Source of the DNA: Rhynchopus euleeides
Lineage: Eukaryota; Euglenozoa; Diplonemea; Diplonemida; Diplonemidae
Length of the DNA stretch: 64,000 nucleotides
NCBI GenBank assembly: GCA_963210315.1
Contig: OY723241.1
Span: forward strand, 248,001-312,000
Direction of reading: 5' to 3'
Shown: positions 52,734 through 62,776 of the stretch, piece after piece
Layout of the letters: each line of letters begins with the position of its first letter
Position numbering within the stretch: position 1 is the stretch's first letter
Position numbers and translations under genes: made by a program
The notes under the pieces: generated by a model
Told to the model about the DNA's origin: nothing
Database searches by the model: none
Seen by the model: the letters and a program-made list of their open reading frames with translations, nothing else

Positions 52734-55433
52734 CTACCTGTCGGCCTCCTGGAACCCGGTCTCCTGGATCAGCTTCCACGCAGCAACGAAGTGCCGCTCG
52801 AACTCTGCCCGGTCCTTCTTGAACTCGCGCACAATGGCGTGCATCCGCCTGTCCTGGCGCATCACCATGTCAATCGGCAGCATCACAGCCAGCATCCCAG
52901 GCCCGCCGCGGTACTGCAGGTCTGTCGGACCCTGCATCGCACCCGCCTGGTCCCACCTGCCCTCGTCGAGGTTGTGGAAGTACTCGTTCCCGAAGACGAG
53001 GTTGTGCTCTGTCCACTGCCCCTGGTTCCCGCTCACCTCCAGGTGCATCGCCCCCATGTTGTGCCCGCCCCCCAGCAGGCTCACCATCTTGTGCAGCGCA
53101 AACTTGTCCGTGTCGAGCGAGATCCCGAGCTCCCCGAACTTGTCGAAGAAGTACTGCAGCGTCTCCCTGTGCGGGAACCTGTCGTTGTTGAGGTGCTTCT
53201 GCGGCAGCCGCGCGTTGTCCCCCACACACAGCCTGTCCGTCTCTGCAGGGGCGACGAAGTCACGCCGCCCGCCGCGGAAGAACAGGGGCGGGCTCCCCAT
53301 GTACTCCAGCGCCGTGTTGCCCACCAGCACGTACAGGTCTGCGTGCGACACGGACGGGTGTGCCGCCTTGACAACCGCAAGCGCACGCGTCGCCACATCC
53401 AGCCCGCGGTTGTCCGGGAGCCCCGCCTCGGGGTGCGTCCGCACGCACCCGCCGACACTGCCACCGATCGGGAGCAGCGCAGGGTTGAACGTTGACATCG
53501 TGTGGAACGCCAGCCGCACCAGCAGCGGCCTGAAGGTGGGCGGTTGCGACTCAATCACCGCCACGATGGCGTGCACCACAGGCATCAAGCCCGCACGCTG
53601 CGTCCGCAAGATGCCCTGGCCGGGAGGGGTGAGCGCCTTGCCGGACCCCGACGCCGGGGCGGGGGTGCTGCCCAACCCGCCCCAAGTCGGAGAACCCGAC
53701 GTGCGCGGTGTGGGGGTGCGCCGCGGAGAAGGCGTCGACGGTGTTCCCCACCACGTGCCCGTCGGTGCCGGTGCGCGTGTGCGCGCGCCGCCCCAAGTTG
53801 GGCCCGAACCAGAGGTGGAAGGGGTGGGTGTGCGCCTGGGTGCGCGTGTGCGGTCCCTCGGAGAACGGGTGGATGGCGTTCCCCACGTGCCCGTCGGTGC
53901 CGGTGTTGGTGCCGGTGTGCGTGCGCCGCCCCAAGTCGGAGTCGAAGGGGTAGGGGTGTTCCTGGGTGCACGTGTGCGGTCCCTGGGGGAACGGGTGGAC
54001 GGTGTCCCCCACCACGTGCCCGTCGGTGCCGGTGCCGGTGTGCGTGGAGACCAGCCCGACGTGCGCGGTGTGGGGGTGCGCCGCGGAGAAGGCGTCGACG
54101 GCGTCCCCCACCACGTGCCTGTCGGTGCCGGTGCGCGTGTGCGCGCGCCGCCCCAAGTTGGGCCCGAACCAGAGGTGGAAGGGGTGGGTGTGCGCCTGGG
54201 TGCGCGTGTGCGGTCCCTCGGAGAACGGGTGGATGGCGTTCCCCACGTGCCCGTCGGTGCCGGTGTTGGTGCCGGTGTGCGTGCGCCGCCCCAAGTCGGA
54301 GTCGAAGGGGTAGGGGTGTTCCTGGGTGCACGTGTGCGGTCCCTGGGGGAACGGGTGGACGGTGTCCCCCACCACGTGCCCGTCGGTGCCGGTGCCGGTG
54401 TGCGTGGAGACCAGCCCGACGTGCGCGGTGTGGGGGTGCGCCGCGGAGAAGGCGTCGACGGCGTCCCCCACCACGTGCCTGTCGGTGCCGGTGCGCGTGT
54501 GCGCGCGCCGCCCCAAGTTGGGCCCGAACCAGAGGTGGAAGGGGTGGGTGTGCGCCTGGGTGCGCGTGTGCGGTCCCTCGGAGAACGGGTGGATGGCGTT
54601 CCCCACGTGCCCGTCGGTGCCGGTGCCGGTGCCGGTGTGCGTGCGCCGCCCCAAGTCGGGGTCGAAGGAGTGGGGGTGTTCCTGGGTGCACGTGTACGGT
54701 CCCTGGGGGAACGGGTGGACGGTGTCCCCCACGTGCCCGTCGGGCCAGGCGCCGGTGTGCGTGGAGACCAGCCCGACGTGACCGGGGTCGGGGTGCGCCG
54801 CGGCGAAGGCGTCGACGGCGTCCCCCACACAGACCCCGGTGGAGTGGGTGTGCGCCTGGGTGCGCGCGTGCGGTCCCTGGGAGAACGGGTGGACGGTGTC
54901 CCCCACGTGCCCGTCGGGCCAGGCGCCGGTGCCGGTGTGCGCGCGCCGCCCCAAGTCGAAGTCGAAGGAGTGCGGGTGCTCCTCGGCGCCGGTGTCCGGA
55001 AGCCCCACAAACTCCACGGAGCAGGTGTGCGCTGCGTCGGCGGGGTCGGAGGAGACCAGCCCGCAGTAGGCGGTGTGGGTGTGCGCCGTGTCTTTGGCGC
55101 AGTCCAGCCCGAAGTGGGGGGCGTGGCGGGGGTGGCTGTCCGCGTTGTCACACCAGGCCTCCCACCCCACGTCGGCGGTGTCGGGGTCCGCTTTGTCGAA
55201 CCCGGCGTCCCCCACGTAGACGTGGACGTGGGTGCGGGGTGCGAGGTTCCCCACGTCCCAGTGCTCCCCTCCCGCGTCCGTGTGCGTGTGCGTGTCCGCG
55301 TGCGCGTTTGCGTTTGCGTCTGCGTCTGCGTCTGCGTCTGCGTGTAGGCCTGTGCCAGGCTGGCACACAGCACAACCTGTGTCAGCAACATCATCATCCG
55401 GGGCTGTGCGTGTGCGCCTCTGTGCACGTGCAT
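52734..55433 (-). CDS. Secreted class I haem peroxidase with Thr/Pro repeat region
   Basis: The ATG at 55,433 gives 899 residues; a second possible start is the MMM at 55,397. MMMLLTQVVLCASLAQA looks like a signal peptide, so the protein is probably exported or sent to an organelle. A (QT)n/(RT)n stretch and about 500 residues of Thr/Pro/Gly/Arg/Trp repeats follow, including three nearly exact 120-residue units. The C-terminal 290 residues are a class I peroxidase domain like ascorbate or cytochrome c peroxidase: LVRLAFHTMSTF (distal Arg 640 and His 644, Phe in place of the usual Trp), LLGGGHNMGAMH (proximal His 791) and WTEHNLVFGNEYFHNL. It would reduce peroxide using an electron donor; the donor cannot be read from the sequence. 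The acceptor-like AG lies 26 bases before the ATG. Confidence 0.85.
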   Translation of the reverse strand: MHVHRGAHAQPRMMMLLTQVVLCASLAQAYTQTQTQTQTQTQTRTRTRTRTRTREGSTGTWGTSHPAPTSTSTWGTPGSTKRTPTPPTWGGRPGVTTRTATPATPPTSGWTAPKTRRTPTPPTAGWSPPTPPTQRTPAPWSLWGFRTPAPRSTRTPSTSTWGGARTPAPAPGPTGTWGTPSTRSPRDRTRAPRRTPTPPGSVWGTPSTPSPRRTPTPVTSGWSPRTPAPGPTGTWGTPSTRSPRDRTRAPRNTPTPSTPTWGGARTPAPAPAPTGTWGTPSTRSPRDRTRAPRRTPTPSTSGSGPTWGGARTRAPAPTGTWWGTPSTPSPRRTPTPRTSGWSPRTPAPAPTGTWWGTPSTRSPRDRTRAPRNTPTPSTPTWGGARTPAPTPAPTGTWGTPSTRSPRDRTRAPRRTPTPSTSGSGPTWGGARTRAPAPTGTWWGTPSTPSPRRTPTPRTSGWSPRTPAPAPTGTWWGTPSTRSPRDRTRAPRNTPTPSTPTWGGARTPAPTPAPTGTWGTPSTRSPRDRTRAPRRTPTPSTSGSGPTWGGARTRAPAPTGTWWGTPSTPSPRRTPTPRTSGSPTWGGLGSTPAPASGSGKALTPPGQGILRTQRAGLMPVVHAIVAVIESQPPTFRPLLVRLAFHTMSTFNPALLPIGGSVGGCVRTHPEAGLPDNRGLDVATRALAVVKAAHPSVSHADLYVLVGNTALEYMGSPPLFFRGGRRDFVAPAETDRLCVGDNARLPQKHLNNDRFPHRETLQYFFDKFGELGISLDTDKFALHKMVSLLGGGHNMGAMHLEVSGNQGQWTEHNLVFGNEYFHNLDEGRWDQAGAMQGPTDLQYRGGPGMLAVMLPIDMVMRQDRRMHAIVREFKKDRAEFERHFVAAWKLIQETGFQEADR
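53701..54780 (-). repeat. Three 360-bp tandem units in the peroxidase gene
   Basis: Units start at about 53,701, 54,061 and 54,421 and are almost identical; degenerate further units extend to about 55,060. The period is a multiple of three, so each unit adds 120 residues in frame. The repeats are GC-rich and leave other frames open by composition. Confidence 0.92.
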
Positions 55434-55459
55434 CGTCTCAGAGCAACTCGGGGCCGGCA

Positions 55460-55490
55460 CTGGAAAGCACAAGATTAAAATGTGTCGGCG
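55460..55490 (-). promoter_or_regulatory. Splice-acceptor-like site upstream of the peroxidase
   Basis: On the minus strand: TTTTAATCTTGTGCTTTCCAG, with the AG at 55,461-55,460 and the ATG 26 bases later. It has the classic tract-AG form. Confidence 0.5.
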
Positions 55491-56315
55491 GGGAGAAGTG
55501 GCCCTGTGGTGGATGTGCGCATCTGTGTGTGGTGCTGCAAGGCTGGCCTCCTGTTGGCTCCAATGCATATGTCGTGTGTGTGGGAGGGTAAGAGTGGGTG
55601 TCTCCTGTGTGTTGCGCCCAGTCCTGCAGGTCGAGCAACCTGTGCCTGTGACGCACCGTCGCCTCATCTGTGCCTCACTGACTCAACATTGCTTCAATGC
55701 TCCGTGAATTGCAGACGTGTTCCGACCAAAGCCTCCAGGTTAGGGGCAAAGGCACCACCTCGGGTGTGTCGTCGGCATCCCCCAGCAGATTGTTACTCTT
55801 GGCCCGCCGCTCGGACCTTTCCTGGGAGGGCGTGACACAAGTGACTCGGAACTCTGTCGACGCACGAGCTTGAAGAACTGAGACCTCGTGGCCTATCGTC
55901 GGCAATCTATTAGTGCATGTTCCAAAGACACCACCGACGTGAGAAAGGTCACACACAACGCACACCACACACCGCGTCTCTCTAAAGAACCCTGGAATGG
56001 GGAACCCATGTGGGAAAACCCTGAACACACGCCACCCACACACTCGCACGTGAAGCCGTCTGCCACCGCAGCCCCTCCTCTCGCTGCGATGCGCACTGCC
56101 GCACCACACACGTGAATCGTTTGAAAATCAGCGGTGGCACCTGCTCGGGACAGGCCAGTAACAACCACCCCTTCAAGCCCACAGGCAAGCACGCTGCTCC
56201 GACACACACGCACCCCTCCTGCTTCCAAACACGAAACACCCCACCACTCCCCACCCAACAAGTGTGTTGTGCCAACTGTGCCAGGACAGCCGCTCTGCCG
56301 ACCTCCTGTCTGCAA
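55491..56315. other. Intergenic stretch
   Basis: Between the nibrin-like gene's stop and the peroxidase leader. No gene or repeat that I can support. Confidence 0.4.
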
Positions 56316-58577
56316 CTAGTCTTCATCCTCTGAGGACGGCATCTCATCCTTGTTGATGATGGTGCGGATGAGCGCGTTTGCCATTGCGTTCGACCGCTGG
56401 TCCGTCACGGTGATGCCACTCCGCCCACGGGACCGAGAAGCGCCACCACCACCACCACCACCACCACTCTTCACGATCGCCGAGGCAAAACTAGACACGT
56501 CAGCAGCGTAGCCCCTCCTCGAGGCCCGCTTCTTCCCCCAGGTGGCTGTCGTGATCAGGTCCTCGAACGCCGCATCCCCCGCAGCAGCGTCGTCAGCCAT
56601 GAGGGGCACCATCGGTGCCGGCTGGAACGCCTCGAGCCGCACCGCCCCATCCAGCCCCTGCCGCATGCCCCCCCGCAGGTGCTGCTTCACGAAGCTCTTC
56701 TGCGTGGGGCGCGCGCCCCCGCCGCGCCTGCCCGGCACCGCAGCCCCCGCCGCCGGGCTTTGGTAGCAGGGGAAGGCGGTGTCGAGAAACACGGCGGCAT
56801 CCTTCGCGAAGTTGGACACCAGGCGCACCGACTCGGTCTGCACGCAGCCCGACAGAGCAGCGCTGCCCAGGCCGCCATCACCCTCCGCCGCCGGCGATGG
56901 CGCCGCAACCGCCGCTGCCGGCTCTGCCGCTGGGACCGCTTCACCACCCCCCTCGACACGCGCCCTCACATTCCTCTGCGTCCTGCGGGGGTGCGTGTCG
57001 GCAGCAGCGGTGGCGGCTGCACCGCCTGCGCCGCCGGCGGAGCCGGCAGACGCCGCGTGCCCCCCGCTCCGCGCCCTCCCGCCGAAGAAGGCGTCTATCG
57101 CGCTCCTCCCAGGATCGCCGCCGTCCTCCGACTCGGAATCGGATTCTGGATCCACCCTCCGCTTCCTCCTCCGCGACGGGGTGCTCTGCGGCGGGCTCTG
57201 CGGGACCGTCGCGGTGCGCCCCTCCCCGACACCGCCGGGGCTGCCGCCCTCCCCGCCGCCGCAGGGCGTGCCCAGCACCTCCTGCTTGATCTCACGCTTG
57301 AGCTCCGCTGGAGGCGGCGTGGCGCCCCCATCCGCACCTCCGCCATCGGGCAGACCACCCAACACATCGTCGTGCGTCAGAGAGGGCGGCACAGCCGTGT
57401 CAGTGTGGTTCTCCTGCAAAGAGCCAAGCGTGCCGATATGCGTGACAGAGGACTTCGCCTGGGTGAGTGCGGTGCTCCCACGCATCCCCGCCGGCTGGCT
57501 CGGGGCGTGCTGCGGGGGGCGTGTCGGGAAGCGTATGCTTCGGAAAGCATCGGTTGACGCCCACAGCATCGCCGCAATGATATTGCTCTGCTCGATGAGG
57601 ATGAAGCCCAGCTGCTCCGCAACTGACGCTTTATACTTCAGATCGATGCTGCCCTCGCTCAGCTGTGTGGGCGGCGCGCCAGGAGGGGGCCTGATGGACG
57701 CAAGCGAGCTGACCACCAAATAGTGGCTGTGGTGCCGGATGAAAAACGCCTCCCGCGCCGACTTGCTGTTGACCAGATCGCTCGACGACTCGTTGAAAGC
57801 CATCGCACCGCACAGCCCCACAAGCTCCCTGTTCGCCTGGAAGCACTGATCCTCGAGGAAGACGAAGAACTTCTTGTCAAACAGAGACCTCCGCAGCGGG
57901 TTGACACGGAACAGCTCGTTTGCAAACGAATGCGCAGGCGAAGGGGGGGGGATTGCACGCCAGATGTCAGCCGGGGGAGGGAGGTGGAGGCCAGGGTCCG
58001 GCAGGGGCGTCCTGGGGGATGTTCTCGACGCAACGAGGGATACCCACTCGGCAGACACGATAGGGACGCCTTTAGCGAGGGCGCCAAAGCAGATGAGGGT
58101 GGGCATGACGGTGTCGGTCACGACGTGGGTTGCGTCGTCGAGCCCCATCGTGATGTAGGCCCCGATGTTCAGGATGTCAGCGCGCAGCTTCTTCTTCGTC
58201 TCGGCGCTTGTCTTGGAGAGGCACAGTGTGATGTCAAGCCAGACAAGCTTGAAGATCGATTTGAATACCCCAAACTGCACCTCGCAGCCCTCGCGGAGAG
58301 GGTACTGTTTCGACTTCTCAGCCTGGACCCCCTCCACAATCGTGCCGTATGTGGAGGTGTCGACAATGGAAACTTCCGGGCGCTCCGTGCGGTTTTTTAT
58401 GCTGGTGTGCTCCGCAACCAGGACCTGGGCATGCCCCCTGCTGATGCTGCGGTCGCCATCGACGCGGATGTCGCACTCCCCTTCCTTCCGCCCCACGACG
58501 TACGTCCGGCCGGTGCACAGCCAGAACTCCAGCTTGACCCCGTCATCTCCTGCAACAGTCTGGACAAGCGTCCACAT
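56316..58577 (-). CDS. NBS1: Nibrin (NBS1) homologue of the MRN DNA-break repair complex
   Basis: A 753-residue protein from the ATG at 58,577. NBS1 partners Mre11 and Rad50 at DNA double-strand breaks and recruits the ATM kinase; it acts in the nucleus. Order: an FHA domain at about 25-105 (YVVGRKEGECDIRV, DRSISRGHAQVLV, VDTSTYGTIVEG, VQFGVFKSIFKLVW), which binds phosphothreonine; BRCT 1 at about 110-190 (ILNIGAYITMGLDDATHVVT); a second BRCT-like domain at about 235-350 (KFFVFLEDQCFQANRELVGL, EQLGFILIEQSNIIAAMLWA), the nibrin type. A long disordered, Pro/Gly/Glu-rich middle and a C-terminal basic-then-acidic tail follow (RTIINKDEMPSSEDED), where Mre11 and ATM binding sites lie in known homologues. 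The start and spacing (MWTLVQTVAGDDG ... YVVGRK) match nibrin well. The acceptor-like AG is 2 bases before the ATG. Confidence 0.88.
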   Translation of the reverse strand: MWTLVQTVAGDDGVKLEFWLCTGRTYVVGRKEGECDIRVDGDRSISRGHAQVLVAEHTSIKNRTERPEVSIVDTSTYGTIVEGVQAEKSKQYPLREGCEVQFGVFKSIFKLVWLDITLCLSKTSAETKKKLRADILNIGAYITMGLDDATHVVTDTVMPTLICFGALAKGVPIVSAEWVSLVASRTSPRTPLPDPGLHLPPPADIWRAIPPPSPAHSFANELFRVNPLRRSLFDKKFFVFLEDQCFQANRELVGLCGAMAFNESSSDLVNSKSAREAFFIRHHSHYLVVSSLASIRPPPGAPPTQLSEGSIDLKYKASVAEQLGFILIEQSNIIAAMLWASTDAFRSIRFPTRPPQHAPSQPAGMRGSTALTQAKSSVTHIGTLGSLQENHTDTAVPPSLTHDDVLGGLPDGGGADGGATPPPAELKREIKQEVLGTPCGGGEGGSPGGVGEGRTATVPQSPPQSTPSRRRKRRVDPESDSESEDGGDPGRSAIDAFFGGRARSGGHAASAGSAGGAGGAAATAAADTHPRRTQRNVRARVEGGGEAVPAAEPAAAVAAPSPAAEGDGGLGSAALSGCVQTESVRLVSNFAKDAAVFLDTAFPCYQSPAAGAAVPGRRGGGARPTQKSFVKQHLRGGMRQGLDGAVRLEAFQPAPMVPLMADDAAAGDAAFEDLITTATWGKKRASRRGYAADVSSFASAIVKSGGGGGGGGASRSRGRSGITVTDQRSNAMANALIRTIINKDEMPSSEDED

Positions 58578-58579
58578 TG

Positions 58580-58600
58580 CTCACCAGAATAGAAATGTCC
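58580..58600 (-). promoter_or_regulatory. Acceptor-like site upstream of the nibrin gene
   Basis: On the minus strand: ACATTTCTATTCTGGTGAG, with the AG 2 bases before the ATG. The tract is weaker than at the other genes. Confidence 0.35.
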
Positions 58601-59462
58601 CCAGGTGTAGCCGGATGAAGATCCGGCGTGGCGGTTGGGGGTGCCGACGAAGCAGATGCGTGTGTCGGGGGGCGCACCGTGGCCCTGTTGCGGGAAAGGG
58701 CACTGGCAGCGCCGTGTAGGGTTTTTGGGGTGGAGGGGGGGTGGGGGCTTCAGCCTGCGTTGTGGATGGGTGCTGTGACTCAAACCTCCACCGCTGGTGC
58801 CGGTGCCGGGTCTGGATGTTATGTTGTGGGAAGGGGGGTGGGGGGGAGAGAATCACCGACCTGATGTGGTTTTGTTTGCGCCATCGCACATTTTTTTAGC
58901 TCCCCCGCCCACCCACCCCGCCCTTCCCCCTTTCTCCGACATTTTTTTTTTGGTGTCGACAATCACAGGCACTGCGAGAGCTAGGCTACTACACAGACAT
59001 TTTTTTGTTCATCCTAACCGGGTCCCCTTCGTCGCCCTCCCACGATAAGAATGTTCTTCTCCGCACACGCACCACATGCGGCTGAAAGCACTTCAGACAA
59101 GGCTGAGCAGAAAATCTGCCCGGTGTGGCCAATGCGGGCGCTGGGTACCCCAACACACCGTTGTTTTTAAGGTTGTCTCATCATCCTGCAGAAGGGCATG
59201 GCTGCCCAACGAGGGTTCTGGCATGCAGAGGCGGACACCGGAGGGGGTGCACTCATGTGCCCTGCTCTGTTGCACATCACGCAGAGTCAAACACAATAAC
59301 GGAAAATACTTTGGCCGATATGTGGGCTGGGAAAAGAAAGGGGCAACAAGCCATCGGCAAACCTGGCAGAGAGGAGCGCCTTATTTGCGTTGCCCCATCC
59401 CCGAACCAACAACAATCACTGCAGATCACACACACATCCCCACTACTACACTGCGATCTGTT
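58601..59462. other. Gene-free stretch
   Basis: No supported gene. The short frames differ in composition and have no motifs. Confidence 0.35.
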
Positions 59463-59912
59463 TTACAGAAGTCCAACCAAGTTTGGTGGGTATTAAGGTT
59501 GGTGGGTAAAAAGGTTGGTGGGGTACAAAGTTTGGTGGATTTGGGGGTCCCGGAAAAATTTGGTGGGTTTCTACCCCACCAACCTTTATAACGGTTGGCC
59601 CGTGAGACTTGTCGATTTTTGGAGGGTGGCCCAGTCAGGGGGCGCGGACGCACCACAGCCCAATCCTGTCACACTGTTGCACACACCAGGGTGTTCATTT
59701 TTCACCTATGCACATCCGCCCTCCTCTAGGTTGGTACCCCCACGCTCAGATCGACCCCACGCCAAGTCGCCTGCACCATTGCGAGTAATGTTGGTGGGGT
59801 ACAAAGGTTGGTGGGGTAAATTGTTTGGTGGGGTATAAAATTTGGTGGATTTGGGGGTCCCAGAAAAATTTGGTGGGTTATTACCCCACCAACCTTAGTT
59901 GGACTTCTGTAA
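59463..59912. mobile_element. 450-bp MITE-like element with TTGGTGGGGTA words
   Basis: The inverted ends start TTACAGAAGTCCAAC. Inside both halves are arrays of TTGGTGGGGTA-type words and a shared block GGTGGATTTGGGGGTCCC followed by AAAAATTTGGTGGG. A related copy lies at 63,520-63,630. I see no clear target duplication and no coding sequence. Confidence 0.7.
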
Positions 59913-61126
59913 CACATACAGGATATCCTTGCTGTGGTAAAAACAAAATCGGGAAAAAGAAAACTACCGCAACCGGGGATGGGAGGGGTGTATCACAAGA
60001 GAGGAGGGCAGCAATGACAGTCGGTATGTTCTTCGAACGCTGAACACCCCAAAAAATATAAAGTATAGCCGGGCGGTGTCCAAAGCGAGCAGACAACGCA
60101 AACACCACAGATAAAGGGGCATCACATCTGGGAGGAGGTTGGGATAGGCACGCAACAGGGTGGGGGGCGGGGAGGGGGCGTGTGGCAGAGCGAGAACCGT
60201 GATAAGAGGACACGAGATATCTCCGCCTTCTCAAATAATCCGGGCCATTCCAGCACACAACGCCACGCAATATACGAAGGGCAACGAACGCTGCCAGTAT
60301 TTTTGTTTTTCTCCTCTTTGTTTACACCGAAACCTGACACACATTTCCCCATACACCCTCTTCCGTCTCTCTTTCACTTCACACCGGGCATGATTTCCAA
60401 ATCAGAGCCGCTTTTTCCTCTCTCACGCACTGCCGCCCCACCCCAGTGTCCTATGATTTCAAACAAAAATCACGGAATGACCCGACCCCCCCCCCTGCCC
60501 GCAGTCGCGTTGGGAGTGGGTCATATTGCGCTGGGAAACTTGGGGGGGGGGGGGGCGCGGGCGGTTGGGGGGGGGGGGGGGGTAGAGGGAGGAACAGAGT
60601 AGGGGAGGGAGGGGGGGGGGGGCTTTTTTTAAGCGATCTGTGGCCCCCCACAGACGTGCTAACTTTCACCCCCGAAAAAGGGTGCAGAAGTTTGGGATCA
60701 TAAAAGGGGGGGGGGGGGCGGATTTGTCGCGAGTGAAATAGGTAAAATCAATTCTCTCAAAATTCGGTTCTCCCAACGCACCCTTTTGCAATGTTGATCC
60801 TTTTTGTCGACGCTACTCCGAAGGTGCCGCAGAAGGTAGGGGTGGGGGGGTCGTAGTACGTTCTTCGATTTTCAGGAGATGCCTGAAAAACCGGCGCGCT
60901 TTTTTGATGTTGGTGTATTTTTCCTCCGATTTACAGGCGGGGAAAAATAGCCGGACTTTATTTTGCCGGGGGGGGGGGGGGTTTGATCGTCGAGAGTGAA
61001 TGAAAAAGTAAGTCTCCCAGCACCTTCTTGCAATGTTAGTCCTTTTTGTAGTCACTACACCAGATATGTTGCACAAGGCAGATCGGTCTTTATTTTTCCG
61101 GGGGCGGGGGGGGGGGGGGGGGGGTA
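59913..61126. other. Gene-free stretch with many G runs
   Basis: G runs near 60,541, 60,567, 60,612, 60,703, 60,968 and 61,097. Two related segments, GCACCCTTTTGCAATGTTG near 60,777 and GCACCTTCTTGCAATGTTAG near 61,020, each followed by TCCTTTTTGT, mark an old duplication. No gene seen. Confidence 0.4.
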
Positions 61127-62662
61127 GGGGGGGTCGAAAGCCCCCTTTTTTTGTCCCAAAATGGTGTTTTTCGACATCGCAGCCGCGGCCCCCTATTTGA
61201 CCTTCTGACCCCCCAGAACCCACCATACCCCGGTTTTTGGGCCCTAGGAGTCCGATTTTCGGGCTCCCGAGCCCCGGAAAGTCGATTTTTGATGATGTCA
61301 ATTTTTCCGTTCCCTATACTGCACCTCCGGGTCATGGCGCGGACGCCTGCCACGGGCAGATCGTAAAACACTCTCATCCTGGGACGTCCGAGCGCACACC
61401 ATCCTGCGGCTGTGATTTTCTGATGCAACCGCTCATCCGCGCCACAAACAACGTTGTATCCCGACGATTCGGACAGTGAGAAGATGGCATCGGATACTGC
61501 CATCTGACACAGTCGTTGGGTGGCCTGCTATTGAACTCGGAGCTGCCAGGAACAGGGAGGATGTCATCATAGCCGACAGTGATGCACTAGTGTTGATGCC
61601 CTCATAAGAATGCTCTCTTAGAATGCAAGGCAGGTGAACTGTCCCGACTAAACACTTGCCACTGCTGCTGTTATCTGCGAAGCATTTCTCCTGTGGATGC
61701 AGACAGTCAAGGGAGGTGAAGAGCGCAGCGAGTACCCAGCTGCAACGCAGAGCCCGAGCTAATCATCAAGGTTCTCTTCTGGGCGCTCAAGACCAGGGTC
61801 CTGTGGGACCTGGTCTCAGAACAGTGTCCGGGTATTTATGCTGCACACGCCTTATGTAAATGACGAGTGCGCAGAACTGGCTAAAGACGCTGCGAAGGAT
61901 ATGCTCGGGACATTCAAGCGTCCTCCGTATGATGAGGCGAGGAAGGGGGTCAAGGAATCACACAGTGCAACTCTCGCAACAACCATTTCACAGAAGAAGT
62001 GCGCGGGCTTCGAATGCGCGTCCTGAATAATCAGAAAGTCATTTGCACGCCTTGCTCAGCAAGCCATGAGCAAGTCGTGAGGGTTGGTTCGCAAACCCCT
62101 CTCCCGACAGAGGAGACCTTTCAACTTACAAAGAGTTCGTTGGCCAGACCAGCATCTCAGTGTCGGAGCAGTGGCCAGTTGTGCCGCCTGTCCCTTGCAG
62201 CCAAGCACCGCACACTGTGCAAATTGATGACGGTTCCCACTCTGCATCAGTATGCATCTTTGCACGATCTGGCAGTGGAGACAGAGAAGGAGATGGTGGC
62301 TGCCCGCATTCAACAGTTTGGTGCGACGCTGGAGTGGGAAGAGGGTCGAAAGATGCAGGATTGGCACCTATGGAGGGTCTTGATGACGCAGGGGAGGAAG
62401 GGGTGGAGGAGGTCGAGGAAGTGGGCCTGCACATGGGCTGATAGTGGACTGGCGAAGCTGTGCGTGACCCTGAGGTGCAGTATAGGGAACAAAATTTTGA
62501 CATCATCAAAAATCGACTTTCCGGGGCTCGGGAGCCCGAAAATCGGACTCATAGGGCCCAAAAACCGGGGTATGGTGGGTTCTGGGGGGTCAGAAGGTCA
62601 AATAGAGGGCCGCGGCTGCTATGTCGAAAAACCCCATTTTGGGACAGGCTTTCGACCCGCCC
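61127..62662. mobile_element. TA-flanked element with ~200-bp terminal inverted repeats
   Basis: The left end GGGGGGGTCGAAAGCC and the right end (reverse complement GGGCGGGTCGAAAGCC) are flanked by TA. Inverted repeats continue through CAAAATGGTGTTTTTCGACAT, GGGGTATGGTGGGTTCTGGG and TCGGGCTCCCGAGCCCCGG-type sequence (61,127-61,330 and 62,470-62,662). The middle (61,340-62,460) has frames such as NDECAELAKDAAKDMLGTFK but no recognisable transposase. Confidence 0.75.
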
Positions 62663-62667
62663 TAGGG

Positions 62668-62776
62668 CAGTGATTAAATAAACGTTGAAAACGTTTAGCG
62701 TTTATAAACGTTTAACGTTTCTCAGAATTCTGAGCTGAAATAAACGTTCAGATAAACGCTTAATAAACGTTTCCTG
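62668..62776 (+). mobile_element. Left end of hAT-like element D
   Basis: CAGTGATTAAATAAACG follows an octamer CCCTAGGG (62,660-62,667), as in elements A and B. An array of AAACGTTTA and ATAAACG words follows. No matching right end is seen before the window ends, so the element continues beyond it or is truncated. Confidence 0.55.

Noticed and set aside
52819..55478. 842-codon and 658-codon + strand frames opposite the peroxidase
   Set aside because: They are open because of the GC-rich repeated codons of the minus-strand gene. Only the minus strand encodes peroxidase motifs and a signal peptide.
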